Below, piece by piece: positions 8,658-18,602 of a stretch of DNA of 64,000 bases. The stretch is from Vibrio profundi (GTDB lineage Bacteria > Pseudomonadota > Gammaproteobacteria > Enterobacterales > Vibrionaceae): positions 186,001 to 250,000 of the forward strand of contig NZ_RZIS01000006.1 of the NCBI RefSeq assembly GCF_005281835.1. The letters are read 5' to 3'. Both the position numbers and the translations under genes were made by a program. Within the stretch, counting starts at the first letter, position 1; each line of letters starts with the position of its first letter. The notes below the pieces were generated by a model, which did not search any database, had not been told where the DNA came from, and saw only the letters and a list, made by a program, of their open reading frames with translations.

Positions 8658-9964
8658 GATGGATTCTCCTCTTTATCAGATTCACGCAGCAACATGCCTT
8701 CTATAGCTGGTAAAAGATCATTCAAAATCAGCTTATCGCCCTGTTCTAATTCACCATCAATGATCACTTGATTGTCTCGACGGTACAGCACAGTGACAGG
8801 TTTGATGAGCAAGCGGCTTTGATCATCGACTAGATAGATTTTGTCACCATGCAGCGCACGCTCTGGGATCACCCAACTTGGGTTAGCTTGACCTTCTATT
8901 TCAGCTTGAATAAACATACCGTTCACCAACGGCGGTACACTGCTAGGTTTGAGCTGAGCATAATCTTGGGCAATTTCAAGAATCACTCCAGCCGTCGCTT
9001 GGTTCTCATCCACAGTTTCACTAATGCGAGCAACTTTCGCAGACCAAGTGGCATGTAAAGTTCCGCTATTAAGCCCAATACTGGCTTTAATATTGGCCAT
9101 ATCTGGGCGAGGCATGCCCGAATCATCGCGTGTAAAATCACTTAAGCTCGACGCCAGCACTTGCATGTCGTGAATAGAAAGCTGAGCCTCAACTTCCATG
9201 ACATCAATACCGTGCCCAACGAACATGGTCTGCTGTAGGTTTACAACTTGGTTTTGTTCAATATCCACTTGAGCGATACGCATTGCTTGCGGCAAGGTAA
9301 TCGACGTTTTTTCCAAAGAGCGCTGCGCTTCTTGCACCTTAGAGACATTCACCTTGACTACGGCTTCCGCGACACGCTTTTCATCTGGCATCAAACCAAT
9401 TTGGTTTTCTATATCTAAAACCAATTTCTGCTGAGACAAAGTGTTTTGCTGCTGTTGGTCGACATCCGACTGAGATGTCAGCCCTTTCTTGCGCAAGTTC
9501 AGCTTTCGCTCCAACTCTTTATTGCTGATTGATAAGCGATTTTTCTCAATTTTCAAAGTTTGCTTAAGATTGTGTTCTTCTTGAGTTAATTTCGCTAGCG
9601 AGGTTTGGCTCGATTTCAGGTCAGCCTGAGCTTGAACCAGCTTAAGTTCATAGTCGAGAGGGTCGATACGAAGCACTTCGGTACCCGCTGCAAGAATTTG
9701 GCCTTTGTTCAACGAAGGGTGTCGATAAACTACTTTGCCCGTGACTTCTGCAATGGCCTTCCATTCAACCTTAGGCGTTACTTTGCCAAAACCAATCGCT
9801 TTTGGTGCCATGGCTTTTAGCTCCAAAGGCATGACATCCACTAACCTAGCTCGGTCTCCAGCGGGTTTAGTCGGTAAGTCTGGACGTAAGTTAATCGCAG
9901 CCACTAAGCTCAACACTCCAACAGCCAATGCCGGAAAAAATAAGAGTTTTCGATTTAATTTCAT
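8654..9964 (-). CDS. RND efflux periplasmic adaptor (membrane-fusion protein)
   Basis: Links the RND pump to an outer-membrane channel. The 436-residue protein starts with a signal anchor (about 6-24, LLFFPALAVGVLSLVAAI). A lipoyl/barrel-sandwich half follows (VEWKAIAEVTGKVVYRHPSLNKGQ), then a long alpha-helical hairpin from about 110 to 215 rich in Gln, Lys and Leu, then the beta-barrel and membrane-proximal regions. There is no lipobox Cys, so it is anchored by the N-terminal helix rather than lipidated. It overlaps the genes on both sides by four bases (ATGA), giving a compact three-gene operon with the TetR regulator first. Confidence 0.88.
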   Translation of the reverse strand: MKLNRKLLFFPALAVGVLSLVAAINLRPDLPTKPAGDRARLVDVMPLELKAMAPKAIGFGKVTPKVEWKAIAEVTGKVVYRHPSLNKGQILAAGTEVLRIDPLDYELKLVQAQADLKSSQTSLAKLTQEEHNLKQTLKIEKNRLSISNKELERKLNLRKKGLTSQSDVDQQQQNTLSQQKLVLDIENQIGLMPDEKRVAEAVVKVNVSKVQEAQRSLEKTSITLPQAMRIAQVDIEQNQVVNLQQTMFVGHGIDVMEVEAQLSIHDMQVLASSLSDFTRDDSGMPRPDMANIKASIGLNSGTLHATWSAKVARISETVDENQATAGVILEIAQDYAQLKPSSVPPLVNGMFIQAEIEGQANPSWVIPERALHGDKIYLVDDQSRLLIKPVTVLYRRDNQVIIDGELEQGDKLILNDLLPAIEGMLLRESDKEENPS

Positions 9965-10623
9965 TGTTCTATTTCCTGATGGGTCTCAGACGTTGGGACA
10001 TTGACAAATCCTTCTGTCATTAGCTGAATATTGTGTTCGATTAATCGGTTTAAAAAAGCTTCGTTTAGTTCAATGCCATGTAGCGCCAATAATGGAGGAG
10101 GAGCAATAAATGGGAAAACCATCAGGCTCATGTAAGAGACACGACATAAGCGCGGATCCATACCTTGCTTAATCACGCCTTGGTCCATCAATTTTTCGAA
10201 AATCACATCCTGGGCAGGCTTAGTAACATCGATAAACACCTTTTCAAGTAGTTCTCTTTGCACTTCGGAAGGAGGCATATTCATGACTTGCGCAATCAAA
10301 CGAGGAAACTTAGGAACTTTCACCATTTCTTTATAATAGGTTCGCATCAAATCGAGAAAGTTTTCATGGCTACTCTCTTGCACCAGCTTTTGCATTTGCA
10401 GCTGCATCGGCCGTAACGTTTCACGGAGCATTTCCTCAAACAATCCCGCTTTATTACCAAAGTAATAGCGAATCATCGCGATATTGACCCCTGCTCGCTC
10501 TGCGATTAAACGAGTAGAGACTTTGTCATACGGTTGCACAACAAAAAGATCTCGGGCGTTCTGGATCAATAACGCCCTGACATCTAAGCTTTGCTGAGGT
10601 CGCCCGGCTTTACGCGCTGTCAT
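9961..10623 (-). CDS. TetR-family repressor of the RND operon
   Basis: A 220-residue TetR-type regulator. The N-terminal helix-turn-helix at about 37-56 reads STRLIAERAGVNIAMIRYYF, followed by the usual NKAGLFEEML helix; the rest is the variable ligand-binding domain. It is the first gene of the operon and overlaps the adaptor gene by four bases. Two identical palindromic elements lie upstream (10645-10663 and 10709-10727), the nearer overlapping a TATAAT box, which strongly suggests autorepression relieved by a ligand. The start at ATG 10623 has AAGG eight bases upstream. Ligand unknown. Confidence 0.88.
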   Translation of the reverse strand: MTARKAGRPQQSLDVRALLIQNARDLFVVQPYDKVSTRLIAERAGVNIAMIRYYFGNKAGLFEEMLRETLRPMQLQMQKLVQESSHENFLDLMRTYYKEMVKVPKFPRLIAQVMNMPPSEVQRELLEKVFIDVTKPAQDVIFEKLMDQGVIKQGMDPRLCRVSYMSLMVFPFIAPPPLLALHGIELNEAFLNRLIEHNIQLMTEGFVNVPTSETHQEIEQ

Positions 10624-10642
10624 CCTGCGTACCTTACTTAAG

Positions 10643-10662
10643 AATTAATCATTTGATTAATT
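10643..10662. promoter_or_regulatory. Probable TetR operator 1, overlapping the -10 box
   Basis: AATTAATC-ATTT-GATTAATT is a perfect inverted repeat with 8-base arms, 20-39 bases upstream of the tetR start. On the minus strand TATAAT (10665-10660) overlaps its edge, so a bound repressor would block RNA polymerase. The core TTAATCATTTGATTAATTA recurs at 10709. Confidence 0.7.
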
Positions 10663-10708
10663 ATAGAGGCAAATTCCGACAATCAGCAGAACATTAATTA
10701 CTCACTAT

Positions 10709-10727
10709 TTAATCATTTGATTAATTA
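10709..10727. promoter_or_regulatory. Probable TetR operator 2
   Basis: An exact second copy of the 19-base core TTAATCATTTGATTAATTA, exactly 64 bases from the first, or roughly six helical turns, so both would face the same side of the DNA. The inverted-repeat arms here are six perfect bases around ATTT. Confidence 0.65.
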
Positions 10728-10992
10728 ATTTTTACTCGTACTGTTTTTACCCGTTATTCGTTCTATTAAAAAGAATTACTACAAAGTTTTAACCTAAACA
10801 TACGATAGACGATAAACTTCCTCGCCACACAACAAGGAAAAACCAAAATATATAACCATAAAAACCAGAATTAACAGCATAAACAAAATGAATTTTCCTC
10901 CTCACAGCCTCTATATTGGATTTTCTTGTTTGACGGCCTAAATAAATTGCGGTAAATATGGTGTTAACAGTTTATTTACGGATATTTGTGCA
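10728..10992. other. Divergent spacer between the RND operon and leuL
   Basis: This is the rest of the AT-rich region between the TetR operators and the leucine leader. The only recognisable element is the candidate leu promoter at 10930-10958. No open frame or structured RNA was seen in 10730-10925. Confidence 0.5.
10930..10958 (+). promoter_or_regulatory. Candidate promoter of the leucine operon
   Basis: TTGACG at 10930-10935 is followed after 17 bases by TAAATA at 10953-10958. The -35 is strong and the -10 is weak. Transcription would begin near 10965, about 28 bases before the leader peptide, a sensible geometry for attenuation. Confidence 0.45.
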
Positions 10993-11055
10993 ATGACATT
11001 TTCTTCAACTCGACTTCTAAAGCTCCTCCTTATCGTGACCAGATCGCGTGGGTAG
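10993..11055 (+). CDS. leuL: leu operon leader peptide
   Basis: A 20-residue leader, MTFSSTRLLKLLLIVTRSRG, with five leucines in six codons (CTT CTA AAG CTC CTC CTT, 11014-11031). It is a sensor, not a functional protein. With enough leucyl-tRNA the ribosome reaches the stop at 11053 and masks 11046-11053, so the terminator downstream forms. When it stalls on the leucine codons, 11046-11053 is free to pair with 11087-11094 and prevents termination. The reading frame, leucine run, hairpins and position before leuA all agree. The ribosome binding site is weak. Confidence 0.88.
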   Translation: MTFSSTRLLKLLLIVTRSRG

Positions 11056-11094
11056 CTTGTGGGTGAAGAACCGCACAAATATTAAAACCCGCGC
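11046..11094 (+). promoter_or_regulatory. leu antiterminator pairing
   Basis: GCGTGGGT (11046-11053) can pair along its full length with ACCCGCGC (11087-11094), with one G-U pair. The second segment contains the left arm of the terminator, so the two structures exclude each other. A further hairpin, TTGTGGGT with ACCGCACAA (11057-11078, one bulged G), sits between them. Confidence 0.7.
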
Positions 11095-11109
11095 TTAGCG
11101 GGTTTTTTT
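11085..11109 (+). terminator. leu attenuator terminator
   Basis: CCCGC-GCTTA-GCGGG (11088-11102) with A residues before and TTTTTTT after is an intrinsic terminator placed between the leader peptide and leuA. Confidence 0.88.
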
Positions 11110-11190
11110 GTAACTAGCACTAATTAAAGAACATCATTCTCAATAATATTTTGGAAGCAATCGATTAATAATCGACATAAGGAAGCACCT

Positions 11191-12738
11191 ATGAACGATC
11201 AAGTGATAATTTTCGACACCACATTGCGTGATGGCGAGCAAGCGTTATCTGCAAGCCTAACGGTTAAGGAAAAATTGCAAATTGCGTATGCACTTGAGCG
11301 ACTGGGTGTGGACGTAATCGAAGCGGGCTTTCCTGTTTCTTCTCCAGGTGATTTCGAATCCGTTCAAACTATCGCGAAACACATTAAGAACAGCCGTATT
11401 TGTGGCCTTTCTCGTGCCGTTGCGAAAGATATCGATGCTGCAGCAGAAGCGCTAAAAGTCGCAGAAGCGTTCCGTATCCACACCTTTATATCAACGTCTA
11501 CCGTTCACGTACAAGATAAGCTTCGCCGTAGTTATGATGATGTTGTTGAGATGGGTGTAAAAGCGGTTAAACACGCTCGTAAATACACGGATGATGTTGA
11601 GTTCTCTTGCGAAGACGCAGGTCGTACACCTATCGATAACCTATGTCGCATGGTCGAATCCGCTATCGATGCGGGTGCGAAAACCATCAATATTCCAGAC
11701 ACGGTAGGCTACACAGTACCAAACGAGTTTGGTGGCATTATCCAAACACTATTCAACCGTGTTCCAAACATCGACAAAGCAATTATCTCAGTGCACTGCC
11801 ATGATGACCTTGGTATGTCGGTAGCGAACTCTATCGCCGCTGTTCAAGCGGGTGCGCGTCAAATTGAAGGTACAATCAATGGTATTGGTGAGCGCGCGGG
11901 TAACTGTTCTTTAGAAGAAATCGCCATGATCATCAAAACTCGTCAAGAGTTACTTGGTGTTCATACTGGCCTTAAACACGAAGAAATTCACCGCACCAGT
12001 AAATTGGTTAGCCAGCTTTGTAATATGCCGATTCAAGACAACAAGGCAATTGTGGGCGCTAACGCATTTAGCCACTCTTCAGGCATTCACCAAGATGGCA
12101 TGCTAAAGAACAAAAACACTTACGAGATCATGACTCCTGAGTCTATTGGCTTGAAAAACAAGGCATTGAACCTAACCAGTCGCTCTGGCCGTGCTGCTGT
12201 TAAGAGCCACATGGACGCGATGGGTTATAAAGAAGACGAGTACAGCCTAGATGCATTGTATGAAGATTTCTTGAAACTGGCTGACCGTAAAGGCCAAGTA
12301 TTCGATTACGACCTAGAAGCGTTAATGCACTTCGCAAACCTACGCGAAGAAGACGACTTCTATAAACTTAACTACCTAAGCGTGCAATCTGGTAGTGTTA
12401 TGTCTACTACTAGCATTAAGCTGCAATGTGGTGATGAAGAGCAATGTGAAGCCGCAGTCGGTAATGGCCCTGTAGACGCACTTTACCAATGTATTTATCG
12501 CCTAACTGGATACGAAATTGCGCTAGATAAATTCGACCTTACCGCAAAAGGCGAAGGTGAAGATGGTCTAGGTCAAGCAGATATCATTGCTAACTATAAA
12601 GGTCGTAAATACCACGGTACGGGCGTTTCAACCGACATCGTTGAAGCTTCAGGTCAGGCGCTATTGCACGTAATCAATAGCATTCACCGTGCAGACCAAA
12701 TTGCAGAAATTAAGCAAAAGAAAGTCGCCACCGTTTAA
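11191..12738 (+). CDS. leuA: 2-isopropylmalate synthase
   Basis: Condenses acetyl-CoA with 2-ketoisovalerate, the first committed step of leucine synthesis. The 515 residues begin with the HMGL-like metal site [10 protein letters not shown] at 8-17 and contain [13 protein letters not shown] and the [13 protein letters not shown] block. A C-terminal regulatory domain from about 390 binds leucine for feedback inhibition in this family. The length is typical for gamma-proteobacterial LeuA. AAGGAAG precedes the ATG. It is the first structural gene after the attenuator. Confidence 0.97.
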   Translation: MNDQVIIFDTTLRDGEQALSASLTVKEKLQIAYALERLGVDVIEAGFPVSSPGDFESVQTIAKHIKNSRICGLSRAVAKDIDAAAEALKVAEAFRIHTFISTSTVHVQDKLRRSYDDVVEMGVKAVKHARKYTDDVEFSCEDAGRTPIDNLCRMVESAIDAGAKTINIPDTVGYTVPNEFGGIIQTLFNRVPNIDKAIISVHCHDDLGMSVANSIAAVQAGARQIEGTINGIGERAGNCSLEEIAMIIKTRQELLGVHTGLKHEEIHRTSKLVSQLCNMPIQDNKAIVGANAFSHSSGIHQDGMLKNKNTYEIMTPESIGLKNKALNLTSRSGRAAVKSHMDAMGYKEDEYSLDALYEDFLKLADRKGQVFDYDLEALMHFANLREEDDFYKLNYLSVQSGSVMSTTSIKLQCGDEEQCEAAVGNGPVDALYQCIYRLTGYEIALDKFDLTAKGEGEDGLGQADIIANYKGRKYHGTGVSTDIVEASGQALLHVINSIHRADQIAEIKQKKVATV

Positions 12739-12742
12739 GCAA

Positions 12743-12782
12743 CCAATAACAGCGCCCTAGAGCCACGTTATTGGCTTTAGGG
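12743..12782 (+). promoter_or_regulatory. Alternative hairpins in the leuA-leuB gap
   Basis: CCCTAGAGCCA (12755-12765) pairs fully with TGGCTTTAGGG (12772-12782), with one G-U. CCAATAAC (12743-12750) pairs with GTTATTGG (12767-12774) and would exclude the first stem. No T run follows, so this is likely a processing or stability element rather than a terminator. Confidence 0.4.
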
Positions 12783-12827
12783 ACAGAAAATTTAAACGAG
12801 CCAAAAGTGCTCAGTAACAAGAATTAA

Positions 12828-13928
<1,101 letters not shown>

Positions 13929-13966
13929 GCATAACGCTCTAAAGCAAGTACATAAGAATAATATCC

Positions 13967-13997
13967 AGCCAAGTCATCCAAAGTGCGTGACTTGGCT
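13967..13997 (+). promoter_or_regulatory. Hairpin in the leuB-leuC gap
   Basis: AGCCAAGTCA and TGACTTGGCT form a perfect 10-bp stem over an 11-base loop. No T run follows. It may protect or process the leuABCD message. Confidence 0.45.
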
Positions 13998-14039
13998 AGA
14001 AACAAACACTGGGACTGATGCTCCCAAGGAAGAAAAGCT

Positions 14040-15452
14040 ATGTCGACAAACCAGCAAGCCAAAACCTTATACGAAAAAGTTTACGACGCGCACGTTGCAG
14101 TAGCAGCGGAAGGCGAAAACCCGATTCTTTATATCGACCGTCACCTAGTTCACGAAGTAACCTCACCTCAAGCCTTTGATGGCCTGCGTGAAAAAGGCCG
14201 TAAAGTTCGCCAAGTAGGTAAGACTTTCGCGACCATGGATCACAACGTATCAACCCAAACCAAAGACATTAATGCTTCTGGCGAGATGGCGCGTATCCAA
14301 ATGGAAACGCTATCAAAAAACTGTGAAGAGTTTGGTGTAACGCTTTACGACCTAAACCACAAATACCAAGGTATTGTGCACGTAATGGGCCCTGAACTAG
14401 GTATCACTCTGCCGGGTATGACTATCGTTTGTGGTGACTCGCACACTGCAACACACGGTGCATTTGGTTCTCTTGCATTCGGTATCGGTACTTCAGAAGT
14501 TGAGCACGTTCTAGCAACCCAAACGCTAAAACAGGCTCGTGCTAAAACCATGAAGATCGAAGTAAAAGGCAAGGTTGCTCCAGGCATCACTGCCAAAGAT
14601 ATCGTGCTGGCGATCATCGGTAAAACAACAGCAGCTGGCGGTACTGGCTACGTGGTTGAATTCTGTGGTGAGGCGATTACCGACCTTACTATGGAAGGCC
14701 GCATGACGGTATGTAACATGGCTATCGAGTTGGGCGCTAAAGCAGGTCTAATTGCACCGGATGAAACCACCTACGAATACATCAAAGGCCGTAAGTTCTC
14801 TCCAGAGGGTGAAGAGTTTGAAGCAGCCGTTGAATACTGGAACACACTAAAAACCGATGCTGACGCAGAGTTTGATGCTGTAGTCACTCTAGAAGCCGCA
14901 GACATCAAGCCACAAGTGACTTGGGGTACTAACCCTGGTCAGGTAATTTCTGTTGATGCACCTATCCCTGCACCAGAAAGCTTCGCAGACCCTGTTGAAA
15001 AAGCATCGGCTGAAAAAGCACTGGCATACATGGGCTTAGAAGCGGGTAAATCTCTATCAGATTACAACGTGGATAAAGTGTTTGTTGGTTCTTGTACTAA
15101 CTCTCGTATCGAAGACATGCGTGCAGCCGCTGCAGTTGCGAAAGGTCGCCAAGTTGCAAAACATGTACAAGCGCTTATCGTTCCGGGCTCTGAGCAAGTA
15201 AAAGCGCAAGCTGAAGCTGAAGGCCTAGATGTTATCTTCAAAGAAGCCGGTTTTGAGTGGCGCCTACCGGGTTGTTCTATGTGTCTTGCAATGAACAACG
15301 ACCGTCTTGGTCCACAAGAGCGCTGTGCGTCTACATCAAACCGTAACTTTGAAGGTCGCCAAGGCCGTGATGGCCGAACGCACCTAGTTAGCCCTGCAAT
15401 GGCTGCAGCTGCAGCGATCGCTGGCCACTTTGTCGATATTCGTGAACTTTAA
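14040..15452 (+). CDS. leuC: 3-isopropylmalate dehydratase, large subunit
   Basis: With LeuD, isomerises 2-isopropylmalate to 3-isopropylmalate using a 4Fe-4S cluster. At 470 residues it carries the aconitase-family cluster cysteines C352 (VGSCTNSR), C412 and C415 (GCSMC). It also has the [27 protein letters not shown] block near 130-157. The ATG follows AAGGAAGAAAAGCT. leuD begins 14 bases after the stop, as expected for two subunits made together. Confidence 0.97.
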   Translation: MSTNQQAKTLYEKVYDAHVAVAAEGENPILYIDRHLVHEVTSPQAFDGLREKGRKVRQVGKTFATMDHNVSTQTKDINASGEMARIQMETLSKNCEEFGVTLYDLNHKYQGIVHVMGPELGITLPGMTIVCGDSHTATHGAFGSLAFGIGTSEVEHVLATQTLKQARAKTMKIEVKGKVAPGITAKDIVLAIIGKTTAAGGTGYVVEFCGEAITDLTMEGRMTVCNMAIELGAKAGLIAPDETTYEYIKGRKFSPEGEEFEAAVEYWNTLKTDADAEFDAVVTLEAADIKPQVTWGTNPGQVISVDAPIPAPESFADPVEKASAEKALAYMGLEAGKSLSDYNVDKVFVGSCTNSRIEDMRAAAAVAKGRQVAKHVQALIVPGSEQVKAQAEAEGLDVIFKEAGFEWRLPGCSMCLAMNNDRLGPQERCASTSNRNFEGRQGRDGRTHLVSPAMAAAAAIAGHFVDIREL

Positions 15453-15466
15453 TTAGAGGATTTAAC

Positions 15467-16069
15467 ATGTCAGGTTTTCAACAACACACCGGATTAGTCG
15501 TTCCTCTAGATACGGCCAACATCGATACTGATGCGATCATTCCAAAGCAGTTCTTACAGAAAGTGAACCGCATTGGTTTTGGTAAACACTTATTCCATGA
15601 CTGGCGCTTCCTAGACGACGCGGGCGAACAACCAAACCCAGAATTCGTGATGAACGCACCACGTTACCAAGGCGCTTCAATCCTGCTTGCTCGTGAAAAT
15701 TTTGGTTGTGGTTCATCTCGTGAGCACGCACCTTGGGCACTTGCTGATTACGGCATTCAAGTGATGATTGCGCCAAGCTTTGCAGACATCTTCTACGGTA
15801 ACTCAATCAACAACCAAATGGTTCCTGTTCGCCTAACAGATCAAGAAGTGGATGAGATTTTCCAATTCGTAGAAGCAAACGAAGGCGCAGAAGTTACCGT
15901 TGATCTAGAAGCAATGAAAGTAAGCGCAAATGGTAAAGAGTACTCGTTTGAGATTGATGAGTTCCGTCGTCATTGCCTACTGAATGGTTTAGACAACATC
16001 GGCCTAACGCTGCAGCACGCTGATAAGATTTCTGCGTATGAAGAGAAGATTCCAAGCTTCTTGAAATAG
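15467..16069 (+). CDS. leuD: 3-isopropylmalate dehydratase, small subunit
   Basis: The swivel domain that completes the LeuCD isomerase. 200 residues, with [13 protein letters not shown] at about 19-31 and the active-site loop [15 protein letters not shown] at about 78-92. AGAGGATTTAAC precedes the ATG. It is the last gene of the leu operon, followed by a strong terminator. Confidence 0.97.
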   Translation: MSGFQQHTGLVVPLDTANIDTDAIIPKQFLQKVNRIGFGKHLFHDWRFLDDAGEQPNPEFVMNAPRYQGASILLARENFGCGSSREHAPWALADYGIQVMIAPSFADIFYGNSINNQMVPVRLTDQEVDEIFQFVEANEGAEVTVDLEAMKVSANGKEYSFEIDEFRRHCLLNGLDNIGLTLQHADKISAYEEKIPSFLK

Positions 16070-16090
16070 GCACCTCTTCAATTAACTTCA

Positions 16091-16116
16091 AAGGCTGACA
16101 CTATGTCAGCCTTTTT
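16091..16116 (+). terminator. Terminator of the leu operon
   Basis: AAGGCTGACA and its complement TGTCAGCCTT form a 10-bp stem over a three-base loop, followed by TTTTTT. It lies 20 bases past the leuD stop. Confidence 0.93.
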
Positions 16117-16193
16117 TATTTGAAAGATTCTTGCCCCTTATAAGGTCAATTAATGAAGAAGCATTTACGCTCTATTTTGAAGAAGGCTTTTCT

Positions 16194-16976
16194 ATGAAAT
16201 CATTCGTTTGGTTAACTCTGCTATTGCTACCTTTCAGTGCATTCTCAGCTCCTAAATCTGACTTATGGGCTTATTGGGACCAGCACTCATCTGATAGCAC
16301 TCAAACTATTTCCCATATTGAATGGCAAAGTTTTTTAAACAAATACCTCATCTCCAAAGGGGAAAACACCTTAATTCGATATTCAAATGTATCTGAAAGC
16401 GACAAACAAGCACTCAAAAGCTACATAAAAACTAGTGCTCAGCTTGATCCTTTAGCCTATTCCAAAGCAGAGCAATACGCGTATTGGGTCAACCTTTATA
16501 ATGCCCTTACTGTCGATTTGATTTTGGACGCCTACCCAATTAAATCAATCACTAAACTTGGCGGGCTATTCAGCTTCGGACCGTGGGGAGACGAGGTAAT
16601 TAATATTAATGGCAAAGACCTAACGTTAAACGATATCGAACATCGAATTCTAAGGCCCATTTGGAATGACCCTCGTACACATTACGCAGTCAATTGCGCC
16701 AGCTTAGGTTGCCCAAACCTACAGTCTCAAGCCTTCACCGCAAATAACACCCAAGCTTTACTTGAACAAGCAGCGCAAGAATTTGTGAATAGTAAGAAAG
16801 GCGTCAATATCTCTAATGGAAGGTTAGAGCTCTCTTCTATTTATGAGTGGTTCATTGATGACTTCGGCTCCCAACCGCAACTTCTCCAACATTTGGAAAG
16901 TTACCGCAAAGAACCGATTACTTTTAAAGGTAAGATAAAATACGATTACGATTGGTCATTAAACCAAGCTCAATAA
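16194..16976 (+). CDS. DUF547 domain secreted protein
   Basis: A 260-residue protein with a signal peptide (about 1-18, FVWLTLLLLPFSAFSA), so exported, probably periplasmic. The body matches the DUF547 family through YWVNLYNALTVDLIL, LNDIEHRILRP and the Cys-rich HYAVNCASLGCPNL segment. The family's activity is not established, though the conserved Cys and His suggest an enzyme. The ATG at 16194 was preferred to an upstream TTG because it begins the signal peptide and has AAGAAGG upstream. Single gene, with a terminator shared with the convergent neighbour. Confidence 0.8.
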   Translation: MKSFVWLTLLLLPFSAFSAPKSDLWAYWDQHSSDSTQTISHIEWQSFLNKYLISKGENTLIRYSNVSESDKQALKSYIKTSAQLDPLAYSKAEQYAYWVNLYNALTVDLILDAYPIKSITKLGGLFSFGPWGDEVININGKDLTLNDIEHRILRPIWNDPRTHYAVNCASLGCPNLQSQAFTANNTQALLEQAAQEFVNSKKGVNISNGRLELSSIYEWFIDDFGSQPQLLQHLESYRKEPITFKGKIKYDYDWSLNQAQ

Positions 16977-16977
16977 C

Positions 16978-17005
16978 AATAAAGGAGGCCTTTGCCTCCT
17001 TTATT
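16978..17005. terminator. Bidirectional terminator between convergent genes
   Basis: AAAGGAGGC-CTTT-GCCTCCTTT with AAT before and ATTTTT after is a perfect hairpin with A/T flanks on both sides, placed between the DUF547 and DUF924 genes. Confidence 0.9.
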
Positions 17006-17022
17006 TTTCTTCAAACAGGGAG

Positions 17023-17568
17023 CTAAAAGCTCGATCCAGGTTCAGTTAAAAACGCCACTTCTTCTGGCGTCGACTCCCGTCCTAAAATCTCGTTTCTATG
17101 TGGATAGCGGCCAAACCGTTCAATAATGACTTTATGTTTAATTTCAAATTCGAGATTGCTTTCTACGCCATTTTCACTGAATAGCTGAACCGCTTGTTCA
17201 TGAATAACAAGAGATTCACTGTGCATATACGGCATATACAAAAAGCTTCTTTGTTGTACGGATAACTCTTTGTCAAAGCCAGCAGCCACGGCTTCTTGAG
17301 CGAGCATAAGTGCCATGGGATCAGCTGAAAAGGCTTTGGGTGTGTTACGACCAATATTGCGAGAGAACTGGTCCAACACAATAATTTCCGCTAATCGACC
17401 TTGAGCACTTTTTCGCCATTCAAATAACTCACCTTGAACCGCCGAGTCTAGCAGTAACGAAAATCTATCGATTATCAGTTGATCAACACGCTCCCCTCCC
17501 ATAAACCAGTCAGCAGGCGTTAACTCTTGAAACCAAAAATCCAAAACATCTTGATAGCCAATATTCAT
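17023..17568 (-). CDS. DUF924 family protein
   Basis: A 181-residue soluble protein. The family hallmarks are the opening DVLDFWFQEL, then LAEIIVLDQFSRNIGR at about 56-71 and the ending RFGRYPHRNEILGRESTPEE with FL near the C-terminus. DUF924 proteins have a TPR-like all-helical fold and no known function. It is separated from djlA by about 30 bases on the same strand and may be cotranscribed with it. Confidence 0.85.
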   Translation of the reverse strand: MNIGYQDVLDFWFQELTPADWFMGGERVDQLIIDRFSLLLDSAVQGELFEWRKSAQGRLAEIIVLDQFSRNIGRNTPKAFSADPMALMLAQEAVAAGFDKELSVQQRSFLYMPYMHSESLVIHEQAVQLFSENGVESNLEFEIKHKVIIERFGRYPHRNEILGRESTPEEVAFLTEPGSSF

Positions 17569-17599
17569 TACGCATTCCTTTTGCTAGGTATAATCGGAG

Positions 17600-18454
17600 C
17601 TACTTAAAACCTTTCACTTTTTTGATTAGGTCATAAGCATTTTGAATTTCCTGCGATTTTTCTTTCGCGACATTCATCATTTCTGGAGGTAAACCTTTTG
17701 CCATCAGCTTATCCGGATGGTGCTCGTTCATGAGTTTACGATAAGCACGTTTCACCTCTTTACCTTCTGCATTATCACTCACCCCAAGCACTTTGTATGC
17801 ATCGGCAACTTGATCGACTTGTGAAGCTTGTTGCCAACCTGAAGATTGCTGCTGCCCTTGCTGTCCGCCAAAGCCACCGCCTTGTTGCTGAAAACGAAAC
17901 GCCGCTTCTTGCATCTGTAAGCGTTGTTCTAATTGCTGAGAGGAGAACCCTAAGCCACGGGCGATTTTGTGTAGAACATTGCGCTCACTTGGATGTAAAT
18001 CCCCGTCAGCAAATGCTGCTGATATTTGTAATTCTAAAAAAAACTGCATCAAGTCAAAACGGCCACCTGATGAGATTTTCACTCGCTCTAGCGTTTCTTC
18101 AAGCGGGAAGTCAGATTCTTTGCCTGCTCTGAACGCATCTTGCGCAGATTTGCGTAAATTACCATGCAGGCTCATGCGGTCCATCATAGTACTCGCCAAT
18201 TGAATTTCTTCACGAGTCACTTGGCCTTTAGCCTTTGCCACATGCCCCATTACAGCAAATGCGGCTTTAAAAAACTCTTCTTGACGCTCTGCTTGGCTTG
18301 GGCCTCCACCAAATCCTGAACGTTTAAAACCCGCTTGATTCAAACGACGAGCTTTATCGAACTGGTGACCTAAAAACAATCCAAAGATTGAGCCCACAAC
18401 GCCACCAAATAAGAAGCCAAAAAAGGCACCAAGGATTTTGCCAAATATCTGCAT
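17600..18454 (-). CDS. djlA: Membrane-anchored DnaJ-like co-chaperone DjlA
   Basis: Stimulates DnaK from the inner membrane. The 284-residue protein has an N-terminal Gly-rich membrane segment (about 4-28), a TerB-like central domain (about 55-175), a Gln/Gly-rich linker (about 184-212) and a C-terminal J domain with the essential HPD at 246-248. This order is diagnostic of DjlA, as is its place beside lptD, transcribed divergently. Confidence 0.93.
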   Translation of the reverse strand: MQIFGKILGAFFGFLFGGVVGSIFGLFLGHQFDKARRLNQAGFKRSGFGGGPSQAERQEEFFKAAFAVMGHVAKAKGQVTREEIQLASTMMDRMSLHGNLRKSAQDAFRAGKESDFPLEETLERVKISSGGRFDLMQFFLELQISAAFADGDLHPSERNVLHKIARGLGFSSQQLEQRLQMQEAAFRFQQQGGGFGGQQGQQQSSGWQQASQVDQVADAYKVLGVSDNAEGKEVKRAYRKLMNEHHPDKLMAKGLPPEMMNVAKEKSQEIQNAYDLIKKVKGFK

Positions 18455-18602
18455 TATATCTTCTCTAGTAATGAATTTTTTCTGTGTTCAGCGGTCTTAT
18501 AGTGCTGGATGCAATTATTTCCTTTATCATAAGGAAAACAGTTTATTTATTCGGATGATTTCACTCAGCCGATTCTTTCGTGACACAGGATAGTTCAACT
18601 TC

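Noticed and set aside
18520..18580. Sigma-E promoter before lptD (GGAAAACAG...)
   Set aside because: The -35 resembles the consensus, but no acceptable -10 was found at the required spacing.
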